5,270 nucleotides of DNA from positions 199-5,468 of the forward strand of contig DKKK01000091.1 of the NCBI GenBank assembly GCA_002455215.1. Direction: 5' to 3'. The notes below the pieces were generated by a model. It did not search any database and was not told where the DNA came from. It worked only from the letters and a program-made list of their open reading frames with translations. A program made the translations under genes and the position numbers. The stretch's first letter is position 1. Every line of letters begins with the position of its first letter. Below are positions 1 through 5,194 of this stretch, piece after piece. The stretch comes from Anaerolineales bacterium UBA6668 (GTDB taxonomy: Bacteria > Chloroflexota > Anaerolineae > Anaerolineales > UBA6668).

Positions 1-269
1 ATGTGCAACCGCTGATGATTATGCTAACTGACGGGGCAGGCAATGTCTCTATGAGCGATTTACCGCCAATGAAGGAAAGTGAACTCGCCGCCCAGCGTTT
101 CGCCGAAGATAAAATTCGTTCGGTGGTCATTAATATGGAACACAAAGCCTTTGACCAGGGCTTGGCACAAAAGTTGGCAGACCAACTCGCCGCGCCGTGT
201 CTCTCACTGGAAGAATTAAAAGCCGAAGCGTTGTACCACACGGTCAAGATGGAACTCAACCGCGTGTAA
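1..269 (+). CDS. VWA-domain protein, magnesium chelatase subunit D-like (3' end only)
   Basis: This is the C-terminal 88 or so residues of a gene that begins before the window. The frame is open to the left edge; the GTG at position 3 is most likely an internal valine codon rather than a start. The fragment opens with a hydrophobic strand followed by LTDG, which in von Willebrand factor A domains is the strand carrying the last metal-binding (MIDAS) aspartate. It continues with a helix and the strand SVVINME, then an amphipathic helix and LSLEEL near the end. This order matches the C-terminal VWA domain of BchD/ChlD-type proteins, which act with an AAA+ partner in inserting metal into tetrapyrroles or in related chelatase-like remodelling complexes. 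The AAA+ part and the DxSxS half of the metal site lie outside the window, so a true Mg-chelatase cannot be separated from a generic MoxR/VWA-type protein. The stop is TAA at 267-269, only 5 bp from the stop of the convergent gene. Confidence 0.72.
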   Translation, partial: VQPLMIMLTDGAGNVSMSDLPPMKESELAAQRFAEDKIRSVVINMEHKAFDQGLAQKLADQLAAPCLSLEELKAEALYHTVKMELNRV

Positions 270-274
270 CCTGC

Positions 275-1120
275 CTAGTGAGTATCCGCCCGCATAAACG
301 CCAACAAAGCCGCCTGCCACGGGCGCAGACGAATGCCCAAGGCAGACGCGCACTGATTGGCGAGTGCGCCATTGGGGGGGACAGTGGAATCGCGCTTAAA
401 GTTTGCAAGGAGCGTTTCATTAAGCTGGATGTGTGCGCGTCCACTGTGCTCCAGCACAAACCGCGCAAAGTCATAACGTGAGCAATGCCCATCATTTACC
501 AGATGGTAAATACCATAGCGCTCTGTCACTGCCAATTGCAAAATTGCATCTGCCAAATCTTCCACCCAAGTCGGAGCGCCCACTTCGTCCGTCACCACTG
601 CCAATTCGCCGCGCTCATCTGCCAATTGCTGAATGCGATGAATAAAGTTGCGCCCACCATCGGCATACAGCCAACTGGTGCGCACAATATAGAATTTTTT
701 TAGCAAGTGTTGGGTGTATTGCTCCCCCGCCAGTTTGGAATAGCCATAGCCATTGATGGGGTGGGTGGCATCGTATTCGCGGTAGGGTCCGGGCTGAGCG
801 CCGTCAAACACTTCGTTGGTGCTGATATACACCATCGGAATATCTAATTTGGCACATGCCAACGCCACGCTTTGCGCTCCCATGCCATTGATCCACAGTG
901 CTTTTTCCGGTTCGCGGGCGCATGCATCTACATTTGTCCAGGCGGCAGAGTGAATCACCAACTGCGGGGCAAAGGCTGTCAGTGCAGAATACACTTGCTC
1001 TGGGTTACACACATCAAATTCGGGCAAATCCCCACCCGCCACCTGTTCTGGTAAAAAGCGGCTTGCCAGCGTTCGCCCCAGTTGCCCATTGATTCCAGTA
1101 ATGAACGTGCGTAAGGTCAT
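275..1120 (-). CDS. rmlD: dTDP-4-dehydrorhamnose reductase (RmlD-type SDR)
   Basis: The 281-aa product fits the family length (about 280-300). It catalyses the last step of dTDP-L-rhamnose synthesis, the NAD(P)H-dependent reduction of dTDP-4-dehydrorhamnose, in the cytoplasm; rhamnose goes to surface polysaccharide or glycans. Visible are the Rossmann motif GxxGxxG (G9, G12, G15), the HSAAWTNVD strand-loop (57-65), STNEVFDG (100-107, where the family usually has STDYVFDG), the catalytic YxxxK (Y125, K129) followed by LAGE, RTSWLY (147-152), GAPTWVEDLADAI, and a C-terminal PW-x-AL. I chose the ATG at 1120 over an upstream in-frame GTG at 1153. It starts directly before the Rossmann strand and has a GGTGA Shine-Dalgarno-like sequence just upstream, inside the end of the preceding gene, whose TGA lies 4 nt away. 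That arrangement suggests translational coupling in a two-gene operon. No other rml genes are present. The stop is TAG at 277-275. A C7 run (minus strand) near the 3' end is in frame. Confidence 0.88.
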   Translation of the reverse strand: MTLRTFITGINGQLGRTLASRFLPEQVAGGDLPEFDVCNPEQVYSALTAFAPQLVIHSAAWTNVDACAREPEKALWINGMGAQSVALACAKLDIPMVYISTNEVFDGAQPGPYREYDATHPINGYGYSKLAGEQYTQHLLKKFYIVRTSWLYADGGRNFIHRIQQLADERGELAVVTDEVGAPTWVEDLADAILQLAVTERYGIYHLVNDGHCSRYDFARFVLEHSGRAHIQLNETLLANFKRDSTVPPNGALANQCASALGIRLRPWQAALLAFMRADTH

Positions 1121-1124
1121 TGTT

Positions 1125-1919
1125 TCACCATAAAATACTAGCCACCAACCCACCCACCCACAGGCAGTTAAGTAACATCAATCCTACCAACAATGCCCAT
1201 TGCCAGGTTTGCAACTGGGGCAGAATGGTAGAAATGGGCTTGGGTGCGGGGGCAGATGGCGCTTTGGCAGGTTGTGGTTTCGGCGAGACAGGTGGCTTCG
1301 CGGTGCGTGTAGGCGCATCACTGGGGAACTGCATCCCCAATGTCCGCACCACCTTGTTGAGTTCGCGCCCCGACAGCACTTGCAAGCGGTTTAGGATTTC
1401 CTTCTCCAAAAATTTGGGCAGGTTTTCCAAAGTGACCGCCGAGAGTGCCGCTTCGCGCAGTTCTACTTCGCTATCTGCATGGGTCAACACCAAAACTGGG
1501 TGTACCCAAGGCGGGCACTCCTGCAATTGAAAATACTCCATCAGTTGAGCGGTACGCTTGCGCACGGCTTTCACCCAATTGTGTTCTTCTTCCACATAGG
1601 TTTGCATGTGGGGCACATAGCGTAGCCAGCGGTTGCTCTCAATCTGATACAAGCCTTTTTCGGTAAATAGGTAAAACGCCCAAATACCTGTTTTGCTCAT
1701 CAGCAAAAAGTCAATGCCCGGTGTGGGTTGGGTACTGCCCAAGTTGCGCACCAGCAGAAAATCGTCCGGCAAGTTGGCTTGCAGGGTGGTAAAAACCTGC
1801 TCTTCCGCGTTGACCACTTCATGCCATTGCGGTCCCAACAGGGGAATCGCTTTGGCTTCGGCGGTCTCGATTAAGGAGCCATCGGACTGGAGAAGGGGAG
1901 AACGATAACCAATACGCAT
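1125..1919 (-). CDS. NERD-like domain protein with C-terminal membrane anchor; catalytic residues apparently lost
   Basis: 264 aa. Residues about 34-200 resemble the NERD (nuclease-related, PD-(D/E)xK-like) domain. There is an AEEQVFTTLQANLP helix (38-51), then a strand, then PGIDFLLMSKTGIWAFYLFTEKG (67-89), which follows the usual pattern ID-hhh-x-x-G-hhhh-E-h-K-x-x-G. The ID and both glycines are kept, but the positions expected to be the catalytic Glu and Lys read Y83 and F85, so nuclease activity looks unlikely. Residues about 199-238 are a Pro/Ala/Lys-rich linker, and 239-264 form a hydrophobic helix running to the end (WQWALLVGL...ASILW). This gives a tail-anchored, probably N-inside protein. 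The ATG at 1919 is the only plausible start; I see no strong Shine-Dalgarno before it. It is the first gene of an operon with the rhamnose reductase and is transcribed divergently from the FHA gene. The role is unknown. The NERD call rests on pattern recognition without a profile search, so an unrelated fold with a similar strand pattern is possible. Confidence 0.7.
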   Translation of the reverse strand: MRIGYRSPLLQSDGSLIETAEAKAIPLLGPQWHEVVNAEEQVFTTLQANLPDDFLLVRNLGSTQPTPGIDFLLMSKTGIWAFYLFTEKGLYQIESNRWLRYVPHMQTYVEEEHNWVKAVRKRTAQLMEYFQLQECPPWVHPVLVLTHADSEVELREAALSAVTLENLPKFLEKEILNRLQVLSGRELNKVVRTLGMQFPSDAPTRTAKPPVSPKPQPAKAPSAPAPKPISTILPQLQTWQWALLVGLMLLNCLWVGGLVASILW

Positions 1920-2052
1920 AAGCTAAAAGTTTCAGAGCGAACAATCAAACAGTTGTGGCGTTTTGACACCCAGCATACACCGCTGGTTCGGGGTTGCGCA
2001 CTTCAGCGCTAACAAAAAAACGTGGCTTGCCAGCCGAGTGAGTACAAAGTAA

Positions 2053-2058
2053 ATTATA
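2053..2058 (-). promoter_or_regulatory. possible -10 box for the NERD-like/rmlD operon
   Basis: On the minus strand this reads TATAAT, a perfect sigma-70-type -10 hexamer. No convincing -35 box lies 16-18 bp upstream; the nearest TTGAAC is only 9 bp away. If used, it gives a leader of about 125 nt before the ATG at 1919. In an AT-rich region a chance match is quite possible. Confidence 0.28.
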
Positions 2059-2091
2059 ACCTTTTCAGTTCAAATTCGGGTCGGATTGGAA

Positions 2092-2123
2092 CTTTTTAAT
2101 GTAGCCCTTCGTCTTTTTAATGT
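2092..2123. repeat. 11-bp direct repeat CTTTTTAATGT x2, 21-bp period
   Basis: CTTTTTAATGT occurs perfectly at 2092-2102 and 2113-2123, start-to-start 21 bp, i.e. about two helical turns, so both copies face the same side of the DNA. A weaker relative (CTTTTCAGTT) sits at 2061-2070. The pair lies between the two divergent promoters' likely positions, about 55-90 bp upstream of the predicted FHA-gene transcription start. That position would suit an activator or a shared regulator. The regulator is unknown. Confidence 0.6.
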
Positions 2124-2164
2124 CGTTCACTGACAATGGCTTCCTATTTGTGTTTTATAAAGTC

Positions 2165-2173
2165 TGTTATGAT
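2165..2173 (+). promoter_or_regulatory. extended -10 promoter candidate for the FHA gene
   Basis: TGTTATGAT fits an extended -10 element (TGn followed by TATGAT, one mismatch from TATAAT). There is no good -35 at 17 bp, which is tolerated by extended -10 promoters and is compatible with activator dependence. Transcription would start near 2180, at the edge of the repeat cluster. An alternative is CTGACA (2130-2135) with TATAAA (2156-2161), but its 20-bp spacer is long. Confidence 0.4.
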
Positions 2174-2175
2174 TT

Positions 2176-2227
2176 AATTTCGAAATTTACTGCCAAATAC
2201 TTGCCAAATTTCGTATTTCGCAGTAAA
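2176..2227 (+). promoter_or_regulatory. overlapping palindromes and direct repeats upstream of the FHA gene (operator or leader structure)
   Basis: Four elements are packed into 52 bp. There is a perfect 12-bp palindrome AATTTCGAAATT (2176-2187). A 15-bp inverted repeat, TTTACTGCCAAATAC (2186-2200) against GTATTTCGCAGTAAA (2213-2227), has one mismatch and a 12-nt loop. CGAAATTT (2181-2188) is complementary to AAATTTCG (2206-2213). A direct repeat TGCCAAAT lies at 2191-2198 and 2202-2209, 11 bp apart. The two long pairings share bases 2186-2188 and 2213, so as RNA they compete. As DNA the set looks like an operator overlapping the start site. It ends 43 bp before the FHA start codon. Confidence 0.55.
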
Positions 2228-2256
2228 AATGAGATGATACGCACACCTGACGAGTT

Positions 2257-2260
2257 GGAG
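2257..2260 (+). promoter_or_regulatory. ribosome binding site of the FHA gene
   Basis: GGAG lies 10 nt before the ATG at 2271, within GTTGGAGATTT. It supports this start codon and is the clearest Shine-Dalgarno sequence in the window. Confidence 0.6.
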
Positions 2261-2270
2261 ATTTAAACCT

Positions 2271-2969
2271 ATGTTTCGATTAGTTGTCCAAGCGGGACCC
2301 AATCCCGGTAAAGTGTATGAGCTCACCCAAGATGTGATTAACTTGGGACGCGATATTTCAAATGAAATTATTATCAGCGATACCGAAGTGTCGCGCTTTC
2401 ACTCACGCCTAACCGCCCAGAAAGACGAGCGTGGAATGATCACCGGCTACGCTGTCGAAGATCGCGGTAGCACCAATGGCACGTTTGTCAGCGGCTTGCG
2501 CGTAGCGGGCAGACGCATGTTAAATGCGGGTGAAGTGGTAAACATGGGTGATAAAGTCACCTTGCTGTATGAAAGTTTTGCCAATGCAGTGGCTCATGCA
2601 GAAACAGTGATTGAACAACGCCCGCTGGCGATGCCACAGTCCCCTTATGTAGCACCAGAAATGCCTGCCACGCCTAGCTACTCTGCCCCAATTGCCCAAC
2701 CTGAACCTGCCTACGTTGCGCCCGCTCCGGTCGTACCAGCGCCGCCAATGCCAGAAGCCAGCTACGTTGCCCCCTATGAGCCAGCAAGTGAATCTTACGC
2801 TCCCCAAACCCCACCCGCGCCAGCCAAACCGAATCATACGGTGCGCAACATTGTGGTTGGGTGTGGCTGTTTGACCGCCTTTGCCTGTGTGTTGTTTGTT
2901 GGGGTGATGACTTGGGCATACATGAATGGCACGCTTTGCTCACTATTGCCGATGGTTTGTACCCCATAG
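2271..2969 (+). CDS. FHA-domain protein with Tyr/Pro/Ala-rich linker and C-terminal membrane helix
   Basis: 232 aa. Residues 1-101 form a complete forkhead-associated domain, which binds phosphothreonine peptides. All core residues are present: G26-R27, S41-R42-x-H44 and the T68-N69-G70 loop, so ligand binding should be intact. Residues about 118-187 are low-complexity Pro/Ala with five Y-x-AP-like motifs starting at Tyr 126, 137, 148, 165 and 176 (spacing 11, 11, 17, 11). K186, H189 and R192 precede a hydrophobic helix at about 194-217, which begins with the unusual Gly/Cys run GCGC, and a short tail ending MVCTP. The positive charges before the helix put the FHA domain in the cytoplasm, tethered to the membrane. 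The gene is followed by a terminator at 3031-3059, so it can be transcribed alone. Its neighbour on the same strand is the kinase-like gene, making a phosphorylation-linked role likely, but the partner is not proven. Confidence 0.88.
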   Translation: MFRLVVQAGPNPGKVYELTQDVINLGRDISNEIIISDTEVSRFHSRLTAQKDERGMITGYAVEDRGSTNGTFVSGLRVAGRRMLNAGEVVNMGDKVTLLYESFANAVAHAETVIEQRPLAMPQSPYVAPEMPATPSYSAPIAQPEPAYVAPAPVVPAPPMPEASYVAPYEPASESYAPQTPPAPAKPNHTVRNIVVGCGCLTAFACVLFVGVMTWAYMNGTLCSLLPMVCTP

Positions 2970-2982
2970 TTTCGTTTACATT

Positions 2983-3003
2983 CGACACGTTTAAAGTGTG
3001 TCG
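2983..3003 (+). other. short hairpin after the FHA gene
   Basis: CGACAC (2983-2988) pairs with GTGTCG (2998-3003), and two G-U pairs and one A-U pair can continue inward. No U-run follows, so it is not a terminator on its own. It could act as a 3'-end stabilising stem before the real terminator. Confidence 0.3.
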
Positions 3004-3030
3004 CTTAGACCCTAAATTTTCAAACTTTTC

Positions 3031-3059
3031 ACCGCGTCAAAGCATTTTGGCGCGGTTTT
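3031..3059 (+). terminator. Rho-independent terminator of the FHA gene
   Basis: An 11-bp stem pairs 3031-3041 with 3046-3056, including one T-G wobble at 3037/3050. It has a GC-rich ACCGCG/CGCGGT base and the tetraloop GCAT, and runs directly into TTTT (3056-3059). It lies 62 nt after the FHA stop. The U-run is short, so termination may be partial. There is no matching T-run for the other strand. Confidence 0.72.
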
Positions 3060-3063
3060 CATA

Positions 3064-3069
3064 TATAAT
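3064..3069 (+). promoter_or_regulatory. possible -10 box for the kinase-like gene
   Basis: TATAAT, a perfect -10 hexamer, lies just after the terminator, inside ATATATAATAGG. No recognisable -35 lies 16-18 bp upstream, where the terminator hairpin sits. A start near 3076 would give a leader of about 64 nt that includes the hairpin at 3102-3137. Confidence 0.38.
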
Positions 3070-3101
3070 AGGTTCAGCACAGTTTAGACAGTTCGAATAT
3101 T

Positions 3102-3137
3102 AAATTGCGCCTTTTTCAGCAGGGAAAAGCGCAATTT
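3102..3137 (+). promoter_or_regulatory. strong leader hairpin abutting the kinase-like gene's first ATG
   Basis: AAATTGCGC (3102-3110) pairs perfectly with GCGCAATTT (3129-3137). After a single bulged C (3111) the stem continues as 3112-3117 with 3123-3128, giving about 15 pairs (one G-U) and the loop AGCAG. The stem ends two nt before the ATG at 3140. The only Shine-Dalgarno-like bases, AGGGA (3121-3125), lie at the loop and upper stem. It may block ribosome access, or act as an attenuator, since TTTT (3135-3138) closes the right arm as in an intrinsic terminator. Confidence 0.55.
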
Positions 3138-3139
3138 TC

Positions 3140-5194
3140 ATGTGTGCCACAGATAACACCATGCGTTACTCAGCCGGAAATCTCATTGCCAACCGTTACC
3201 AAATTACGGAAATCCTTAGCCAACACAGCGGGGGCGAAGTCTATTTGGTTTTTGACATGGACAATGGTCAGCATCAGGTTTTGAAGCGCGTCAATGGGGT
3301 GTCCAAAGTGGCGTTTTCTGCTTGGGCACGCGAACTCGAAAGGCGCATTCACCCCAACTTGGTGGAAGTGTTGACGCATTTTTCGATGAGCGAAGATGAG
3401 CATTACTTGGTGCTAGAGTATATTCGCGGGGAAAGTTTGGCGCAGTGGGTGCAGAAAGAACAGCAATTAAGCCTGTCCCAGACCTTGCGCTGGCTTGCCC
3501 CCACTTTATCGGCGTTGGAATATCTGCATTCGCGCCCCACCCCGCTCCGGCACGGCAATCTTACGCCCGGCAGTATCTTGATAGCAGATGCCAATCAGGT
3601 GGTGCTGGCAGGCTATCAACTGGGCGCGGGCAATCCCAGCGAAGCCATCACTTTGCTTGCCCCTGAACGGCGCAGTGGACTGAGTGACCCGCGCAGTGAT
3701 GTGTATGAGTTAGGCGCGTGTTTGTATTATGCCTTGAGTGGACGAGCACCTGGGCAAGGCGATATTGGCTTGCCAGACCCGGCTCAGATTGTACCCATCC
3801 AGCGGCTTGCGCCCCAACTTTCTGCCGCCATCGGGCAGGTGATTCACAAAGCTTTGCGCCCCCAACCGGAAGCCCGCTATGCCAATGCCAGAGAATTGCG
3901 CATGGCACTCGGCAAAGCCGGGGTGCGCTGGGCAGATGAAGAAGAAACCCCAGCGATTGTCACTGCTTACGAAAAACCCAAACGCCAGCGTGCGCGCTGG
4001 AGATGGAACTGGCTGGTGGGGGCATGTTTGCTTCTGGCTGTATTCGCTGGCTGGGGTGGCTGGCAACTCTGGCAAAAGCAAACGCCCCCCACAACCGCAG
4101 TTGCAACCGCTATTGCAACAGAAGCCGCCGCTGTCAGTACCATCCCTATCGTCCCAAGCACGACTCACACCGCCATTCCTGCCAGCGCCACGCCACTGCC
4201 GCCCACTGCCACAGTCACGCTTGTTCCGGCTAGCCCAACCCCAACCATCCGCAACACGTCAAACGTAACTTCTGTTCAGGTCGAAACTGCCACCCAATCT
4301 ATACTCGCCACTGCCACGCTCCAACCGGCTTCAGCTACGGCGCTACCCAGCACTGCCACTGCAACCAAACCCGCCACCCACACGCCCACACCCACTTTGC
4401 TCCCTACAAACACCCGTTTGCCCGTCACTGCCACTCCAGCACCCATCGTGATTGAAACCCGCGTTGCCCAGCGTGATGAAATGCCGCAGGTAAAGGTGAG
4501 CGCGGGCGAGTTCTTGCTTGGGGCTGATGTGAATGGCACGTTCTTTTCGGCAGAGCAAGGTCCGCAGTTGACGGTGAACCTACCTACATTCTGGATAGAC
4601 CAACACGAAGTCACCAATCGCCAATATGAGCAATGCGTACAGGCTGGCGCTTGCACCCCTCCGCTCGCCAACACCAGTGCTTTCATTGCTGAGTATTTTG
4701 GCAACCCCATCTATCACGATTTTCCGGTGATGTTCGTCAATTGGGGGCAAGCCAAAGCCTACTGCGCTTGGGCGGAACGGCGCTTACCCACTGAAGTGGA
4801 GTGGGAAAAAGCCGGACGCGGCACAGATGGACGGCGATACCCGTGGGGCAACCAAGCTCCCGACAAAAGTCTTGTCAATTTCAATGTGCAATTTGGCGAT
4901 GTCACCGCAGTGGGCAGTTTTCCGGCGGGTAACAGCCCGTATGGGGCAATGGATATGGCGGGTAATCTGGCGGAATGGACGGATTCTTACTTCACCTTGC
5001 ACTATTACAATTTGCTCTCTTCGCTCACTGCCACCCCCAACCCGTTGAGTTTGTTCCGCAATGGCGTTCCGGTCATCCGCAATGGGGCGTGGAATGATGA
5101 TGCCAGCCAGATATTACTCACCTACCGCTGGGCGGCTCCCAGCGCGGTCCACGCCAACCAGCAAGTGGGTTTTCGTTGCGCATCGAGCCAGTGA
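3140..5194 (+). CDS. membrane pseudokinase fused to an extracellular FGE-sulfatase-like domain
   Basis: 684 aa, single pass. Residues about 20-258 have the Ser/Thr kinase fold: RYQITEIL, EVYLVFD, the VAIK-type K49, a helix-C Glu (E65 or E67), the hinge LVLEYIRGESL, APE (174-176), SDVYELG (186-192) and the late PEARY Arg (R246). Catalysis looks lost. The Gly loop is LSQHSGGEV, HRDLKPxN reads HGNLTPGS (138-145), and DFG reads GYQ (158-160). Basic EKPKRQRARW precedes a helix at about 290-311, giving a cytoplasmic N-terminus. Residues 315-445 are a Thr/Pro/Ala linker. Residues 450-682 match the FGE-sulfatase/SUMF1 fold: FWIDQHEVTNRQYEQC (484-499), RLPTEVEWEKAGRG, GNLAEWT (608-614), RNGAW (647-651) and GFRC (677-680). 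The catalytic Cys pair expected after RGGS is absent. A sensor or scaffold role is inferred. The start is uncertain: ATG 3140 follows the hairpin, while ATG 3161 (M8) gives an N-terminus more usual for the family. Neither has a well-spaced Shine-Dalgarno. Confidence 0.88.
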   Translation: MCATDNTMRYSAGNLIANRYQITEILSQHSGGEVYLVFDMDNGQHQVLKRVNGVSKVAFSAWARELERRIHPNLVEVLTHFSMSEDEHYLVLEYIRGESLAQWVQKEQQLSLSQTLRWLAPTLSALEYLHSRPTPLRHGNLTPGSILIADANQVVLAGYQLGAGNPSEAITLLAPERRSGLSDPRSDVYELGACLYYALSGRAPGQGDIGLPDPAQIVPIQRLAPQLSAAIGQVIHKALRPQPEARYANARELRMALGKAGVRWADEEETPAIVTAYEKPKRQRARWRWNWLVGACLLLAVFAGWGGWQLWQKQTPPTTAVATAIATEAAAVSTIPIVPSTTHTAIPASATPLPPTATVTLVPASPTPTIRNTSNVTSVQVETATQSILATATLQPASATALPSTATATKPATHTPTPTLLPTNTRLPVTATPAPIVIETRVAQRDEMPQVKVSAGEFLLGADVNGTFFSAEQGPQLTVNLPTFWIDQHEVTNRQYEQCVQAGACTPPLANTSAFIAEYFGNPIYHDFPVMFVNWGQAKAYCAWAERRLPTEVEWEKAGRGTDGRRYPWGNQAPDKSLVNFNVQFGDVTAVGSFPAGNSPYGAMDMAGNLAEWTDSYFTLHYYNLLSSLTATPNPLSLFRNGVPVIRNGAWNDDASQILLTYRWAAPSAVHANQQVGFRCASSQ

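Larger units (their letters stand above)
1920..2270. other. divergent intergenic control region
   Basis: 351 bp lie between the starts of the NERD-like gene (-) and the FHA gene (+). No ORF or RNA gene is recognisable. The right two thirds (about 2040-2240) are clearly more AT-rich than the flanking genes. The region contains promoter-like hexamers on both strands, a spaced 11-bp direct repeat and a repeat cluster at 2176-2227, each listed separately. The left third (about 1920-2040), which would be the leader of the NERD-like gene, is more GC-rich and has only short potential stems, for example CCAGC/GCTGG near 1972-1987. Confidence 0.8.

Noticed and set aside
348..369. GCGCACT/AGTGCGC inverted repeat as a terminator for the upstream VWA gene.
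   Set aside because: It lies inside rmlD coding sequence and no T-run follows on either strand.
374..380. G7 run as a phase-variation or frameshift site in rmlD.
   Set aside because: The frame is intact across it and the C-terminal PW-x-AL motif follows correctly; seven bases alone is weak evidence.
503..516. ATGGTA-AA-TACCAT palindrome as an operator.
   Set aside because: It is within a conserved coding stretch of rmlD (GIYHLVNDG) and far from any promoter.
529..627. Four copies of CTGCCAATT or CTGCCAAAT (529, 550, 598, 619) resembling a spaced repeat array.
   Set aside because: All are in the same frame of rmlD and encode recurring (E/Q)LA or LAD residues; spacings are multiples of three, so coding explains them.
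275..1153. Upstream GTG start at 1153 for rmlD (292 aa).
   Set aside because: It adds residues ahead of the Rossmann strand, overlaps the previous gene by 29 nt and has no ribosome binding site; ATG 1120 has one.
2012..2035. Minus-strand GGCT/AGCC stem followed by a T7 run as an attenuator before the NERD-like gene.
   Set aside because: The stem is only four pairs and the T-run is offset by three bases; too weak to call.
1920..2270. CRISPR array, tRNA or mobile-element end in the intergenic region.
   Set aside because: There are only two copies of a short repeat, no cloverleaf-like sequence, and no terminal inverted repeats or target duplication.
3710..4710. Several long open frames on the minus strand and in other plus frames opposite the pseudokinase gene.
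   Set aside because: They have biased compositions (Cys/Gly-rich or Ala/Val-rich) typical of antisense shadows of a Thr/Pro/Ala-coding stretch, and overlap a clearly real gene.
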